A stretch of 51,654 bases of DNA from assembly GCA_022787425.1 (NCBI GenBank), contig JALFWB010000017.1, forward strand, positions 1 to 51,654, given 5' to 3'. Shown here in pieces: positions 26,053-32,866 of the stretch (position 1 is the stretch's first letter; each line of letters begins with the position of its first letter). The DNA is from Akkermansia sp. (GTDB lineage Bacteria > Verrucomicrobiota > Verrucomicrobiia > Verrucomicrobiales > Akkermansiaceae). Under the pieces are notes generated by a model, which had not been told where the DNA came from, made no database searches, and was given only the letters and a program-made list of their open reading frames with translations. Both the position numbers and the translations under genes were made by a program.

Positions 26053-26475
26053 CTCCCCTCAAACGCTGACACAGACTTCACTCCGCAGGGGTGAGAGGGA
26101 GGAAATTGATGGGGGGACGCGGAATTTTAAGAAGGAGCGGAAACTCCCATGTCATGCTGCTCATGGAAAAGATTTCAAGGCGAATTCTTTGCAGCTGGGT
26201 TCTGGGATTTTGCTAAATAAGACAGTGAATCTACTACCCCATCGGCAAGCACTTTGCACCAAAGATGGCATACCACCAACTTTCCCATCTTTCCCAAAAT
26301 CCCGCGTCACCATCCATTCCTGCTTGCTATTGTTACGGCTGTAAGAAGTCTCGTCCAAGCACTGCATAAGAGTTTTTCCCATTCTTTCCGTGGACGGCTG
26401 AGCAGTGTGGAGGAGGGGAAAGAAAAAGGCAGGCGAGCCGGGGTGGCTGCCTGAGATGGGTTGTGGAGCGTGGGC
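26053..26475. other. Gene-free stretch between tRNA-Gln and outer-membrane gene
   Basis: About 420 bases without a gene I can support. A 73-codon open frame on the minus strand (26161-26382) looks non-coding. Near 26421-26452 a weak hairpin, AGGCAG (26427-26432) with CTGCCT (26447-26452), preceded on the plus strand by A-rich sequence, probably terminates the beta-barrel gene that ends at 26476. Confidence 0.5.
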
Positions 26476-27132
26476 TTAGAAGGTGTAGCCTACGCCGATG
26501 CGCACGCCGTGGAAGTTCTGCTTCTTGGGGCGGATGGAGGTGGACTGGCCGTTGCGGGTCACGATGTGCCTGGGGGATGCCGTATCGCCGCTGAAGTGGT
26601 AGGCCACGAAAGCATCCCAATTGGGGCAGACGGCGTAGCGCACACCGATCTCGGCGGAGTAGCCGAAGCCCCAGCCGGACTTGTGAATATTGCCGAGGAC
26701 CTCCTTGTCAAGCCAAGCGAAACTGACGAGGCCGACATTGGCACCGGCAAAGGCGGACCACTTGTCGTTCAGGGCGTAGGTGTAACGGTAGCCGGGCATC
26801 AGGCTCCAAGTGTTGGTGATGATACGTACAAGCTCCTCCTGCTGACGGTTGCCGTAGGCGTAGCCGAGGCGGAGGGTCAGGGCGTTATTCTCGTCGAGAT
26901 GGTAGACTCCGGTGAGGTCCCAGCTCCAGGTGTTCACCTTCTTCTGGGGGCCGAACCAGTCTTTGCCACTGTGGAAGGGGCTCTTGGCGGCCTTGTTGAA
27001 GCCGGCCCCGAGCTCAACAGCCCAAGGGCTGACGACGGGAGCGGGTGCCGGGGCGGGCGCCGGGGCCACAGCGGGTTTCGTGCCGGCGAGGGTCGGGGCG
27101 GCCAGTGCGATGATGGCGAGGGTTTTCTTCAT
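26476..27132 (-). CDS. Outer-membrane beta-barrel protein, paralog 1
   Basis: 218 residues. Signal peptide MKKTLAIIALAAPTLAG, then a Pro/Ala-rich spacer (PAPAPAPAPVV), then about eight amphipathic strands (for example ALTLRLGYAYGNRQQ, WGFGYSAEIGVRYAV, FHGVRIGVGYTF). The terminal aromatic residue (GYTF) is a typical BAM-recognised beta-signal. It is probably an OmpA/OmpW-like small barrel without an attached peptidoglycan domain. It is the most divergent of three tandem paralogs. Its own TTGACA-16-TATACT promoter lies at 27191-27218. Substrate or function unknown. Confidence 0.85.
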   Translation of the reverse strand: MKKTLAIIALAAPTLAGTKPAVAPAPAPAPAPVVSPWAVELGAGFNKAAKSPFHSGKDWFGPQKKVNTWSWDLTGVYHLDENNALTLRLGYAYGNRQQEELVRIITNTWSLMPGYRYTYALNDKWSAFAGANVGLVSFAWLDKEVLGNIHKSGWGFGYSAEIGVRYAVCPNWDAFVAYHFSGDTASPRHIVTRNGQSTSIRPKKQNFHGVRIGVGYTF

Positions 27133-27190
27133 GATGCGCTGATGTGAACGGGGTTAAGTCTGAGGCCGGAGGATACGACCCCATGAGGTC

Positions 27191-27218
27191 AGTATAGCAC
27201 GCCCGGGGCGGATGTCAA
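27191..27218 (-). promoter_or_regulatory. Promoter of beta-barrel paralog 1
   Basis: Minus strand TTGACA (27213-27218), 16-base spacer, TATACT (27191-27196), with a leader of about 50 bases. Confidence 0.7.
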
Positions 27219-27243
27219 GCCTCCGAGGGGCGATTTCACTATC

Positions 27244-27278
27244 AAAAAAAGCAGGCAACCCGCTTGGGATTGCCTGCC
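27244..27278 (-). terminator. Intrinsic terminator of beta-barrel paralog 2
   Basis: GCAGGCAA (27251-27258) pairs with TTGCCTGC (27270-27277), preceded on the plus strand by seven A (a T-run on the minus strand). The sequence is repeated identically at 28064-28098. Confidence 0.88.
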
Positions 27279-27301
27279 TGAAAGGATGTTACGCATTCGT
27301 A

Positions 27302-27949
27302 TCAGAACGTGTAGCCCACGCCGATGCGCACGCCGTGGAAGTTCTGCTTCTTGGTGTTAACGTACCACTCGTCATCGTCAAGACGCGGAGCCGCTGTGTT
27401 GCCGCTGAACTGGTAGGCGGCAAAAACGTTCCACTTCGGGCAGATGTCATAACGCACACCCAGCTCGGCGGAGTAGCCGAAGCCCCATGTGGACTTGTGG
27501 GCAGTCTCACCCTCGGTCTTGACGCGCCATGCGTGGTTGACGATGCCGATGTTGGCACCGGCGAAGAGGGACCACTGGTCGTTCAGGGCGTAGGTGTAGC
27601 GGTAGCCGGGCATCAGGCTCCAAGTGTTGGTGATGATGCGATCAGCCACATCCTGCTGGCGGTTGCCGTAGGCATAGCCGAGGCGGAGGGTCAGTGCATT
27701 GTTTTCGTTCAGGTTGTAGACGCCGGTGACATCCCAGCTCCAAGTGTTGACCTTCTTCTGAGTGGTATCTTCACCATCGGCAAAGCCCTTGATCGTCACC
27801 TTAGCAGCCTTGTTGAAACCTGCACCGAGCTCGATAGCCCAGGGGCTGACAACGGGCGCGGGCACCGGGGCCGGAGCTGGCGTGGCGGCGGGCGTAGTGC
27901 CTGCGAGGGCCGGGGCGGCCAAAGCAATGATTGCGAGTGTCTTCTTCAT
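27302..27949 (-). CDS. Outer-membrane beta-barrel protein, paralog 2
   Basis: 215 residues from the ATG at 27949, which precedes the signal peptide MKKTLAIIALAAPALAG; an upstream extension to 28078 runs through the promoter and is rejected. Same plan as its neighbours: Pro/Ala spacer, eight-strand barrel, terminal GYTF. It shares blocks such as VNTWSWDVTGVYNLNENNAL and NTWSLMPGYRYTYALNDQWS with both flanking copies, so the set arose by tandem duplication. Differences cluster between strands, i.e. in the surface loops. It has its own promoter and terminator. Confidence 0.86.
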   Translation of the reverse strand: MKKTLAIIALAAPALAGTTPAATPAPAPVPAPVVSPWAIELGAGFNKAAKVTIKGFADGEDTTQKKVNTWSWDVTGVYNLNENNALTLRLGYAYGNRQQDVADRIITNTWSLMPGYRYTYALNDQWSLFAGANIGIVNHAWRVKTEGETAHKSTWGFGYSAELGVRYDICPKWNVFAAYQFSGNTAAPRLDDDEWYVNTKKQNFHGVRIGVGYTF

Positions 27950-28010
27950 AATATGTTTATGAGAATGGGGTTGTATTGATGAGGCCGGACCATCCGACTT
28001 CGTGCGCGGC

Positions 28011-28039
28011 AGTGTAGTACAGGGGGCACCGAATGTCAA
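28011..28039 (-). promoter_or_regulatory. Promoter of beta-barrel paralog 2
   Basis: Minus strand TTGACA (28034-28039), 17-base spacer, TACACT (28011-28016). Confidence 0.65.
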
Positions 28040-28063
28040 GCCTAAAAGATAAGAAACAGAAAG

Positions 28064-28098
28064 AAAAAAAGCAGGCAACCCGCTTGGGATTGCCTGCC
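28064..28098 (-). terminator. Intrinsic terminator of beta-barrel paralog 3
   Basis: GCAGGCAA (28071-28078) and TTGCCTGC (28090-28097), with a T-run on the minus strand. Identical in stem and loop to the terminator at 27244-27278, so it was copied with the gene. Confidence 0.88.
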
Positions 28099-28121
28099 TG
28101 AGAAGAAATTACGCGTTCGGA

Positions 28122-28742
28122 TCAGAACGTGTAGCCCACACCGATGCGCACACCGTGGAAGTTTTGCTCCTTGGTGGCGGCCTCGTAGGGCTGATAGGTC
28201 GGGTTGGCGGTGTTGCCGCTGAACTGGTAGGCGGCAAAGACATTCCACTGCGGGCAGATGGCGTAGCTCACGCCCAGCTCGGCGGAGTAGCCGAAGCCCC
28301 AACCGGACTCGTGGCAGAAGCCCTTGTCCTTCCAAGCCCAGTTGACGATGCCCACGTTGGCACCGGCGAAGAGGGACCACTGGTCGTCCAGGGCGTAGGT
28401 GTAGCGGTAGCCGGGCATCAGGCTCCAGGTGTTGGTGATGACGCGACCGTCGCCCCACATCTGGCGGTTGCCGTAGGCATAGCCGAGACGGAGGGTCAGG
28501 GCGTTGTTGTCGTCCAAGTTGTAGACGCCGGTGATGTCCCAGCTCCAGGTGTTGACCTTCTTCTGGTCGGTGTACTCCTTGAACACGTTGCGAGCGGCCT
28601 TGTTGTAGCCGACGCCGAGCTCAACAGCCCAAGGGCTGACAACGGGAGCGGGGGTGGGGGTGGGAGCCGGGGCGGGAGCCACGGTGGCGGTGCCGGCGAT
28701 AGCCGGAGCGGCCAATGCGATGATTGCGAGTGTCTTCTTCAT
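28122..28742 (-). CDS. Outer-membrane beta-barrel protein, paralog 3
   Basis: 206 residues. Signal peptide MKKTLAIIALAAPAIAG, a Pro/Ala/Thr spacer, eight barrel strands, terminal GYTF. It is closer to paralog 2 than to paralog 1, with shared GYSAELGV and NVFAAYQFSGNTA. It is the first gene of the tandem set in the direction of transcription but has a separate promoter (TTGACT-16-TACAGT at 28802-28829), so each copy can be regulated alone. The leader contains the GGATGGTCCGG element discussed in the findings. Confidence 0.86.
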   Translation of the reverse strand: MKKTLAIIALAAPAIAGTATVAPAPAPTPTPAPVVSPWAVELGVGYNKAARNVFKEYTDQKKVNTWSWDITGVYNLDDNNALTLRLGYAYGNRQMWGDGRVITNTWSLMPGYRYTYALDDQWSLFAGANVGIVNWAWKDKGFCHESGWGFGYSAELGVSYAICPQWNVFAAYQFSGNTANPTYQPYEAATKEQNFHGVRIGVGYTF

Positions 28743-28801
28743 AATGTGTATGAGAATTCGGGTTAAGTTTTGTGAGACCGGACCATCCTGTCTCGCACGT
28801 T

Positions 28802-28829
28802 ACTGTAGCAAAATTTCGAAGAAAGTCAA
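28802..28829 (-). promoter_or_regulatory. Promoter of beta-barrel paralog 3
   Basis: Minus strand TTGACT (28824-28829), 16-base spacer, TACAGT (28802-28807). Confidence 0.55.
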
Positions 28830-28904
28830 GCCTGAAATAGGTAAAATGCAATAATTTTTCATTTTCTCAAGACAAAATACCCGAAAATCTGTTTATACGG
28901 CAGC

Positions 28905-28933
28905 AAAAACGCCCGCAGGTAATCCTGCAGGCG
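28905..28933 (-). terminator. Intrinsic terminator of ndk
   Basis: On the minus strand CGCCTGCAGG (28924-28933) pairs with CCTGCGGGCG (28910-28919), one G-T pair, followed by TTTTT (28905-28909). Confidence 0.88.
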
Positions 28934-28958
28934 CGTCAAAAGTGCCGGAAAGCGAGTT

Positions 28959-29408
28959 TCAGTCCACGTTGTCGAAAATCTCCTCCGGCTTGAAGAAACG
29001 CTTGATCTCCACCTCCGCGCTCTCCGGGGAGTCGGAAGCGTGGCAGATATTGAGCATGCTGTTGGTGCCGAAATCCCCGCGAATGGTCCCCTTATCCGCC
29101 TTGAGGGAATTGGTGGGCCCGAGGATAGTACGGACGCGCTGGATGACACCGGGGCCGGAGAGACAGAGAGCGACGACGGGGGAGGTCTGCATGAAGGCAG
29201 AAAGCTTGGGGAAGAGGGGCTCGCCGTCGATGACTAGGTCGATGATGTGAGCGTAGTGCTCGCGCAGCAGGGCATCATTGAGCTGCATCAGCTTGAGACC
29301 GCGCAGGCGGAAACCCTCGGCGAGAAGGCGCTGCAGAATGATACCGGAGAGGTTCTTGCGGACGCAGTCCGGCTTGAAGAGAATGAGTGTTTTTTCGTCT
29401 CTGTTCAT
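28959..29408 (-). CDS. ndk: Nucleoside diphosphate kinase
   Basis: 149 residues from the ATG at 29408, which gives the family-standard start EKTLILFKPDCVRK; an upstream frame to 29555 is spurious. It transfers the gamma-phosphate from ATP to NDPs through a phosphohistidine. The active-site His is residue 123 in NICHASDSPESAEVEI, where a Cys replaces the usual Ile/Val just before His. Other motifs: SGPGVIQRVRTILGPTN and DKGTIRGDFG. The promoter is TTGACA-17-TATGAA (29433-29461). It is divergent from the aminopeptidase gene. Confidence 0.94.
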   Translation of the reverse strand: MNRDEKTLILFKPDCVRKNLSGIILQRLLAEGFRLRGLKLMQLNDALLREHYAHIIDLVIDGEPLFPKLSAFMQTSPVVALCLSGPGVIQRVRTILGPTNSLKADKGTIRGDFGTNSMLNICHASDSPESAEVEIKRFFKPEEIFDNVD

Positions 29409-29432
29409 CGTAAGAATGAGTGGTTGCCATGT

Positions 29433-29461
29433 TTCATACACCGAAAAGGAGGCTATGTCAA
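29433..29461 (-). promoter_or_regulatory. ndk promoter
   Basis: Minus strand TTGACA (29456-29461), 17-base spacer, TATGAA (29433-29438), leader about 20 bases. Confidence 0.65.
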
Positions 29462-29495
29462 GGGTAAAAGCATGGAGTACAGCCACAATTTCGCA

Positions 29496-29524
29496 TTGCG
29501 TTACGGGGCCGGAGGGTATATACT
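29496..29524 (+). promoter_or_regulatory. Aminopeptidase P gene promoter
   Basis: TTGCGT (29496-29501), 17-base spacer, TATACT (29519-29524), leader about 17 bases to the ATG at 29548. Confidence 0.6.
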
Positions 29525-29547
29525 GCCCACAGCAAAACGAAAGAATC

Positions 29548-30846
29548 ATGCACACATTACGCTACAAACCGCTGCCGGCGAGCCTGTACCGGCAGAACCG
29601 CGATGAGCTGGCCGCGCAGTTGCCGGCGGGGGCTCTGGTCATCATCCATGCCAACGATATTTACCCGACGAATGCGGACGGCACGCTGGCGCACCACCAG
29701 AATGCCGACCTCTTCTACCTGACGGGGATTGACCAAGAGGAGACCGTGCTTCTCATGCGCATCGGCAAGGAGGGTCAGCACGAGGACACCCTGCTGCTGC
29801 GCGAGACGAACGAGCGCATCGTCATCTGGGAGGGCGCTCGCCTGACCCGCGAGACCGCTACGCAGTTGAGTGGCATCGAGGATGTGCGCTGGACGCAGGA
29901 GTACAACAGCCTGCTGGCACAATGGGTGCCCGCCGCCGCCGAGTTGTGGCTGGAGCGGGACAACCACCCCCGCCGCTACACCTATGTGCAGACCCGCAAC
30001 GAGCGCTGCGCCGCTGCCCTGCTGGCGGCCTACCCGGATGCAAAGGTGAAGTGCCTGTATGACCTGCTGGCTGCCATGCGTCTGGTAAAGAAGCCGGAGG
30101 AGCTGGAACAGCTGCGCGAGGCCTGCCGCATCACGGGCGAGGGTTTCACGGCCATGCTGGGCCGCGTACACCCCGGGATGGGGGAGTGGGAGATGGAGGC
30201 TGAGCTGAGCCGCGAGTATATCTCCCGCCGCGCGCGCAAGTTCTCCTTCCTGCCCATCATCGCCTCCGGGCATGATACCTGCGTGCTGCACTACATCAGC
30301 AACCACAAGGCCTGCTGCGACGGGGACCTGATTCTCTTTGACATCGGTGCCGAATACGGCGGCTATGCGGGCGATATGTCCCGCACCGTGCCGGCAAACG
30401 GCAAGTTCACCCCGCGCCAGAAGGCGGTATACGATGCCGTGCTGGCCGTGCACCGCTACGCCCGCAGCATCATGCGCCCCGGCCTGCGCAAGAGCGAGTA
30501 CGAGCGCCTGGTGCGCGTGGCCATGGCGCAACAGCTGGTGCAGCTCGGGCTCCTCACCGCCGAACAGGTACAGGCGGAGGGGGATAATCCCACCTGTGTG
30601 CGCCGTTATTACATGCACGGCACCTCCCACCCCCTCGGGTTGGATGTGCATGATGTGGGCCCCGCCGACCCCATCTTCGCGCTCAACCAAGTCTGGACCA
30701 TCGAGCCGGGTATCTACATCCCGGAGGAGTCCATCGGCATCCGCATCGAGACGGACGTGGTCATCCTCGAGCACGACACCGAGGATCTCATCCCCAACGC
30801 CCCCCTCGAGACCGCCGACATCGAGCGTCTCATGGCCCGCGCCTGA
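29548..30846 (+). CDS. pepP: Xaa-Pro aminopeptidase (aminopeptidase P)
   Basis: 432 residues. It removes N-terminal residues that precede proline. An N-terminal creatinase-like domain (about 1-165, with HHQNADLFYLTGID) is followed by a pita-bread metallopeptidase fold. All five metal ligands are visible: Asp in LILFDIGAEYGGYAGDMSRT (two Asp), His in HGTSHPLGLDVHDVG, Glu in TIEPGIYIPEE and Glu in GIRIETDVVI. This binuclear (usually Mn) site makes it catalytically competent. It is cytosolic. The ATG at 29548 sits after a promoter; a longer frame from 29278 overlaps ndk and is rejected. Confidence 0.94.
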   Translation: MHTLRYKPLPASLYRQNRDELAAQLPAGALVIIHANDIYPTNADGTLAHHQNADLFYLTGIDQEETVLLMRIGKEGQHEDTLLLRETNERIVIWEGARLTRETATQLSGIEDVRWTQEYNSLLAQWVPAAAELWLERDNHPRRYTYVQTRNERCAAALLAAYPDAKVKCLYDLLAAMRLVKKPEELEQLREACRITGEGFTAMLGRVHPGMGEWEMEAELSREYISRRARKFSFLPIIASGHDTCVLHYISNHKACCDGDLILFDIGAEYGGYAGDMSRTVPANGKFTPRQKAVYDAVLAVHRYARSIMRPGLRKSEYERLVRVAMAQQLVQLGLLTAEQVQAEGDNPTCVRRYYMHGTSHPLGLDVHDVGPADPIFALNQVWTIEPGIYIPEESIGIRIETDVVILEHDTEDLIPNAPLETADIERLMARA

Positions 30847-30856
30847 GCCACCCTTC

Positions 30857-30888
30857 CTCCCCCTCCCCACATCACCGGGGAGGGGGAG
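30857..30888 (+). terminator. Hairpin after aminopeptidase P gene
   Basis: CTCCCCCTCCCC (30857-30868) and GGGGAGGGGGAG (30877-30888) form a perfect 12-bp stem with an 8-base loop. There is no T-run. Confidence 0.55.
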
Positions 30889-30897
30889 CGGGGCGGT

Positions 30898-31120
30898 CTA
30901 GGGCTCCGGGACGAGGGAATAGGTGATGCTGCTGAGCCCGACAAAGGTACCATTGTTCAGGGATGAGAACAGGGCGAGCGATATTGTGAAGTCCGTTTTG
31001 CCATCGAGAGAGACGGGAGTGGTTGGCGTTGGTGAAGGTGGTGGTCAGAGTGATGTCAGACGCCGCTGCGGTTGTGGAGGCGAGGAAGGTGAATGCGAGG
31101 AAACAATGAAGTGCGGACAT
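30898..31120 (-). pseudogene. Decayed PEP-CTERM protein gene
   Basis: The minus-strand frame from 31120 begins with a good signal peptide, MSALHCFLAFTFLASTTAAA, followed by SDITLTTTFTNANH. Near 31030 a frameshift moves the coding signal to another frame, which reads a Thr/Pro linker, then TPVSLDGKTDFTISLALFSS and GTFVGLSSITYSLVPEP, and then a stop at 30898-30900. That ending is the strand that normally leads into a PEP-CTERM tail. The gene stops exactly at P-E-P, so the membrane helix and Arg cluster are gone, and the long central part is also missing. Non-functional remnant. Confidence 0.7.
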
Positions 31121-31226
31121 AGTATGAAATCGAGTCGACTCTCTGAGATAGACCCTATAATAATGTTGGTCAAGAAGGGAGTGAGTCCGAAGAAAAAAAA
31201 GATAGGCGGGGGTGGGGAAACTGAAC

Positions 31227-31250
31227 GACCACTCCGGGGGAGGAGTGGTC
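31227..31250 (-). terminator. Hairpin downstream of the tRNA-Gly pair
   Basis: GACCACTCC (31227-31235) and GGAGTGGTC (31242-31250), a perfect 9-bp stem with a 6-base loop, followed on the minus strand by GTTCAGTTT. Confidence 0.6.
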
Positions 31251-31276
31251 GCATGACGAATGATGATAAAGAAGAG

Positions 31277-31348
31277 AGCGGATGATGGGATTCGAACCCA
31301 CGACATCAACCTTGGCAAGGTTGCGCTCTACCACTGAGCTACATCCGC
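31277..31348 (-). tRNA. tRNA-Gly (anticodon GCC), copy 1
   Basis: 72 bases on the minus strand. Acceptor GCGGATG/CATCCGC, D arm GCTC..GAGC, anticodon stem CAACC/GGTTG with loop TTGCCAA (GCC), T loop TTCGAAT, discriminator T. No encoded CCA. Identical to the next copy. Confidence 0.95.
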
Positions 31349-31381
31349 GAGATGTAATGACCCGCCGTGAGGCGGGGGAGA

Positions 31382-31453
31382 AGCGGATGATGGGATTCGA
31401 ACCCACGACATCAACCTTGGCAAGGTTGCGCTCTACCACTGAGCTACATCCGC
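31382..31453 (-). tRNA. tRNA-Gly (anticodon GCC), copy 2
   Basis: Same 72-base sequence as the copy at 31277-31348, 33 bases upstream of it in transcription order. It is a tandem duplicate, probably one transcript. Confidence 0.95.
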
Positions 31454-31639
31454 ATGGGACACTTCCGGACCGGTGGCCCATCCGTGGAGGTGGGGCTATT
31501 ATACGCAGAATCCGCCGTATGGCAAGCCTTTTTTACGAAAAAGTGCCATTTTTTTTGCAAAAAGCGTGTGGAGAAAGGAAAAAATAGAGCGGTGCGGGCT
31601 TTTCAGAACACGCAGCGTGTGGTACACTGGGCGTTGCGT

Positions 31640-32764
31640 ATGAAAGAAAAGATCCGCAAGGAATACGGCCCCGGGGTATTACTGATTATTGTTTTAGCCA
31701 TGGCGGCGACTTGGTGCGCCGACCTGGGGTGGGTGCGGCAACTGCACTTCAGTCCCCTGATTGTAGGCATTGTGCTGGGAATTGTGTTCGCGAATACCCT
31801 GCGCCGCTTTGTTCCGCCCGGCTGGGGATCGGGCATCAACTTCTGCGCCAAACAAGTGCTGCGCGTGGGTATCGTCCTTTTCGGCTTCAAGGTAACGGCC
31901 GCGCAGGTGATGGAAGTCGGCCTGCCCGCCATTGCCGTGGATGTGCTGGTGGTAGGCATCACCATGTGCCTCGGCGTCTGGTTCGGTCGGCTCCTCAAGA
32001 TGGACGGCCACACCACCCTGCTTACCACGGTCGGCAGCTCCATCTGCGGCGCGGCAGCCGTGCTGGGTGCGGAGCCCGTGGTGAACGGTGCCCCGCATAA
32101 AACGAGCGTCGCCGTCTCCACCGTCGTGATCTTCGGCACTCTGGCCATGTTCCTGTATCCCTCCCTCTACCGCGCGGACGTCTTCGACATGAGCCCCCGC
32201 GAGACCGCCATTTACACCGGCGGCACCCTGCACGAGGTAGCGCACGTGGTCGGCGCCGGCAACGCCATCGACACCGAGGCCGCCGCCCGTCAAGCAGCAG
32301 CCCCTGCGGAGACTGCCCCCGCAGCATCGGCGGCCACAACACCCGCCCCGGCCGGCACCCCCACCTACCAACAGGGGCAGATCGAGCGAGAAGCCGTCAT
32401 TGTCAAGATGATCCGCGTAATCCTCCTCGCCCCCGTCCTCATCGTCCTGAGCTACCTGCTGCAGCGGCGGCGCGGCGCGCAGGGAGGGGGAAGCGGCAAG
32501 GTACAGGTACCCGCCTTCGCCTTCCTCTTCCTCGCCGTCATCGCCTTCAACTCCCTGGACCTGCTGCCCCGCGCTTGCGTGCACGGCTTGGTACAGGCGG
32601 ACGCCTTCTTGCTCACCATGGCCATGACCGCCCTCGGTGTCGAAACGAGCATGGACAAGTTCCTGAAAGCGGGACTCAAACCCTTCTTGTTAGCCCTGCT
32701 GCTCTTCATCTGGCTTCTGGTCGGCGGCTATTGGCTGGTGAAGGGCGTGTGCCTGCTCTTCTGA
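31640..32764 (+). CDS. YeiH-family (UPF0324) putative sulfate exporter
   Basis: 374 residues from the ATG at 31640, 11 bases after a TACACT box (31623-31628). About ten membrane helices. Family hallmarks are LSPLIVGIVLGIVFANT-like (here HFSPLIVGIVLGIVFANTLR), KQVLRVGIVLFGFKVT, LLTTVGSSICGAAAVLGAEP and GGTLHEVAHVVGAG. The family is annotated as putative sulfate exporters, but the substrate is not well established. A roughly 60-residue Ala/Pro/Thr-rich insertion (about residues 210-260) expands one loop. A longer frame upstream is AT-rich and has no start supported by a promoter. Confidence 0.88.
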   Translation: MKEKIRKEYGPGVLLIIVLAMAATWCADLGWVRQLHFSPLIVGIVLGIVFANTLRRFVPPGWGSGINFCAKQVLRVGIVLFGFKVTAAQVMEVGLPAIAVDVLVVGITMCLGVWFGRLLKMDGHTTLLTTVGSSICGAAAVLGAEPVVNGAPHKTSVAVSTVVIFGTLAMFLYPSLYRADVFDMSPRETAIYTGGTLHEVAHVVGAGNAIDTEAAARQAAAPAETAPAASAATTPAPAGTPTYQQGQIEREAVIVKMIRVILLAPVLIVLSYLLQRRRGAQGGGSGKVQVPAFAFLFLAVIAFNSLDLLPRACVHGLVQADAFLLTMAMTALGVETSMDKFLKAGLKPFLLALLLFIWLLVGGYWLVKGVCLLF

Positions 32765-32825
32765 GCCGGCACTGCCCCCGCAGGCAGGAAATGCGCAAAA
32801 GTGCCCCTTATGGCGGAATATAGGC

Positions 32826-32854
32826 TTGAGTAATCGGGGAACTTGGAGTATAAT
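32826..32854 (+). promoter_or_regulatory. hom-lysC promoter
   Basis: TTGAGT (32826-32831), 17-base spacer, perfect TATAAT (32849-32854). The ATG at 32867 follows after 12 bases, so the leader is only about five bases. An in-frame TTG at 32843 lies inside the promoter and is excluded. Confidence 0.75.
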
Positions 32855-32866
32855 CCCTGCCCGCGC

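Noticed and set aside
26161..26382. 73-codon frame between tRNA-Gln and the beta-barrel genes
   Set aside because: No promoter, signal peptide or family resemblance; composition looks non-coding.
28736..29555. Upstream extension of ndk to 29555
   Set aside because: The extension crosses the ndk promoter and lacks family similarity; the ATG at 29408 gives the canonical N-terminus.
29557..30870. 437-codon open frame opposite the aminopeptidase P gene
   Set aside because: Antisense shadow; the plus strand has all five metal ligands in order.
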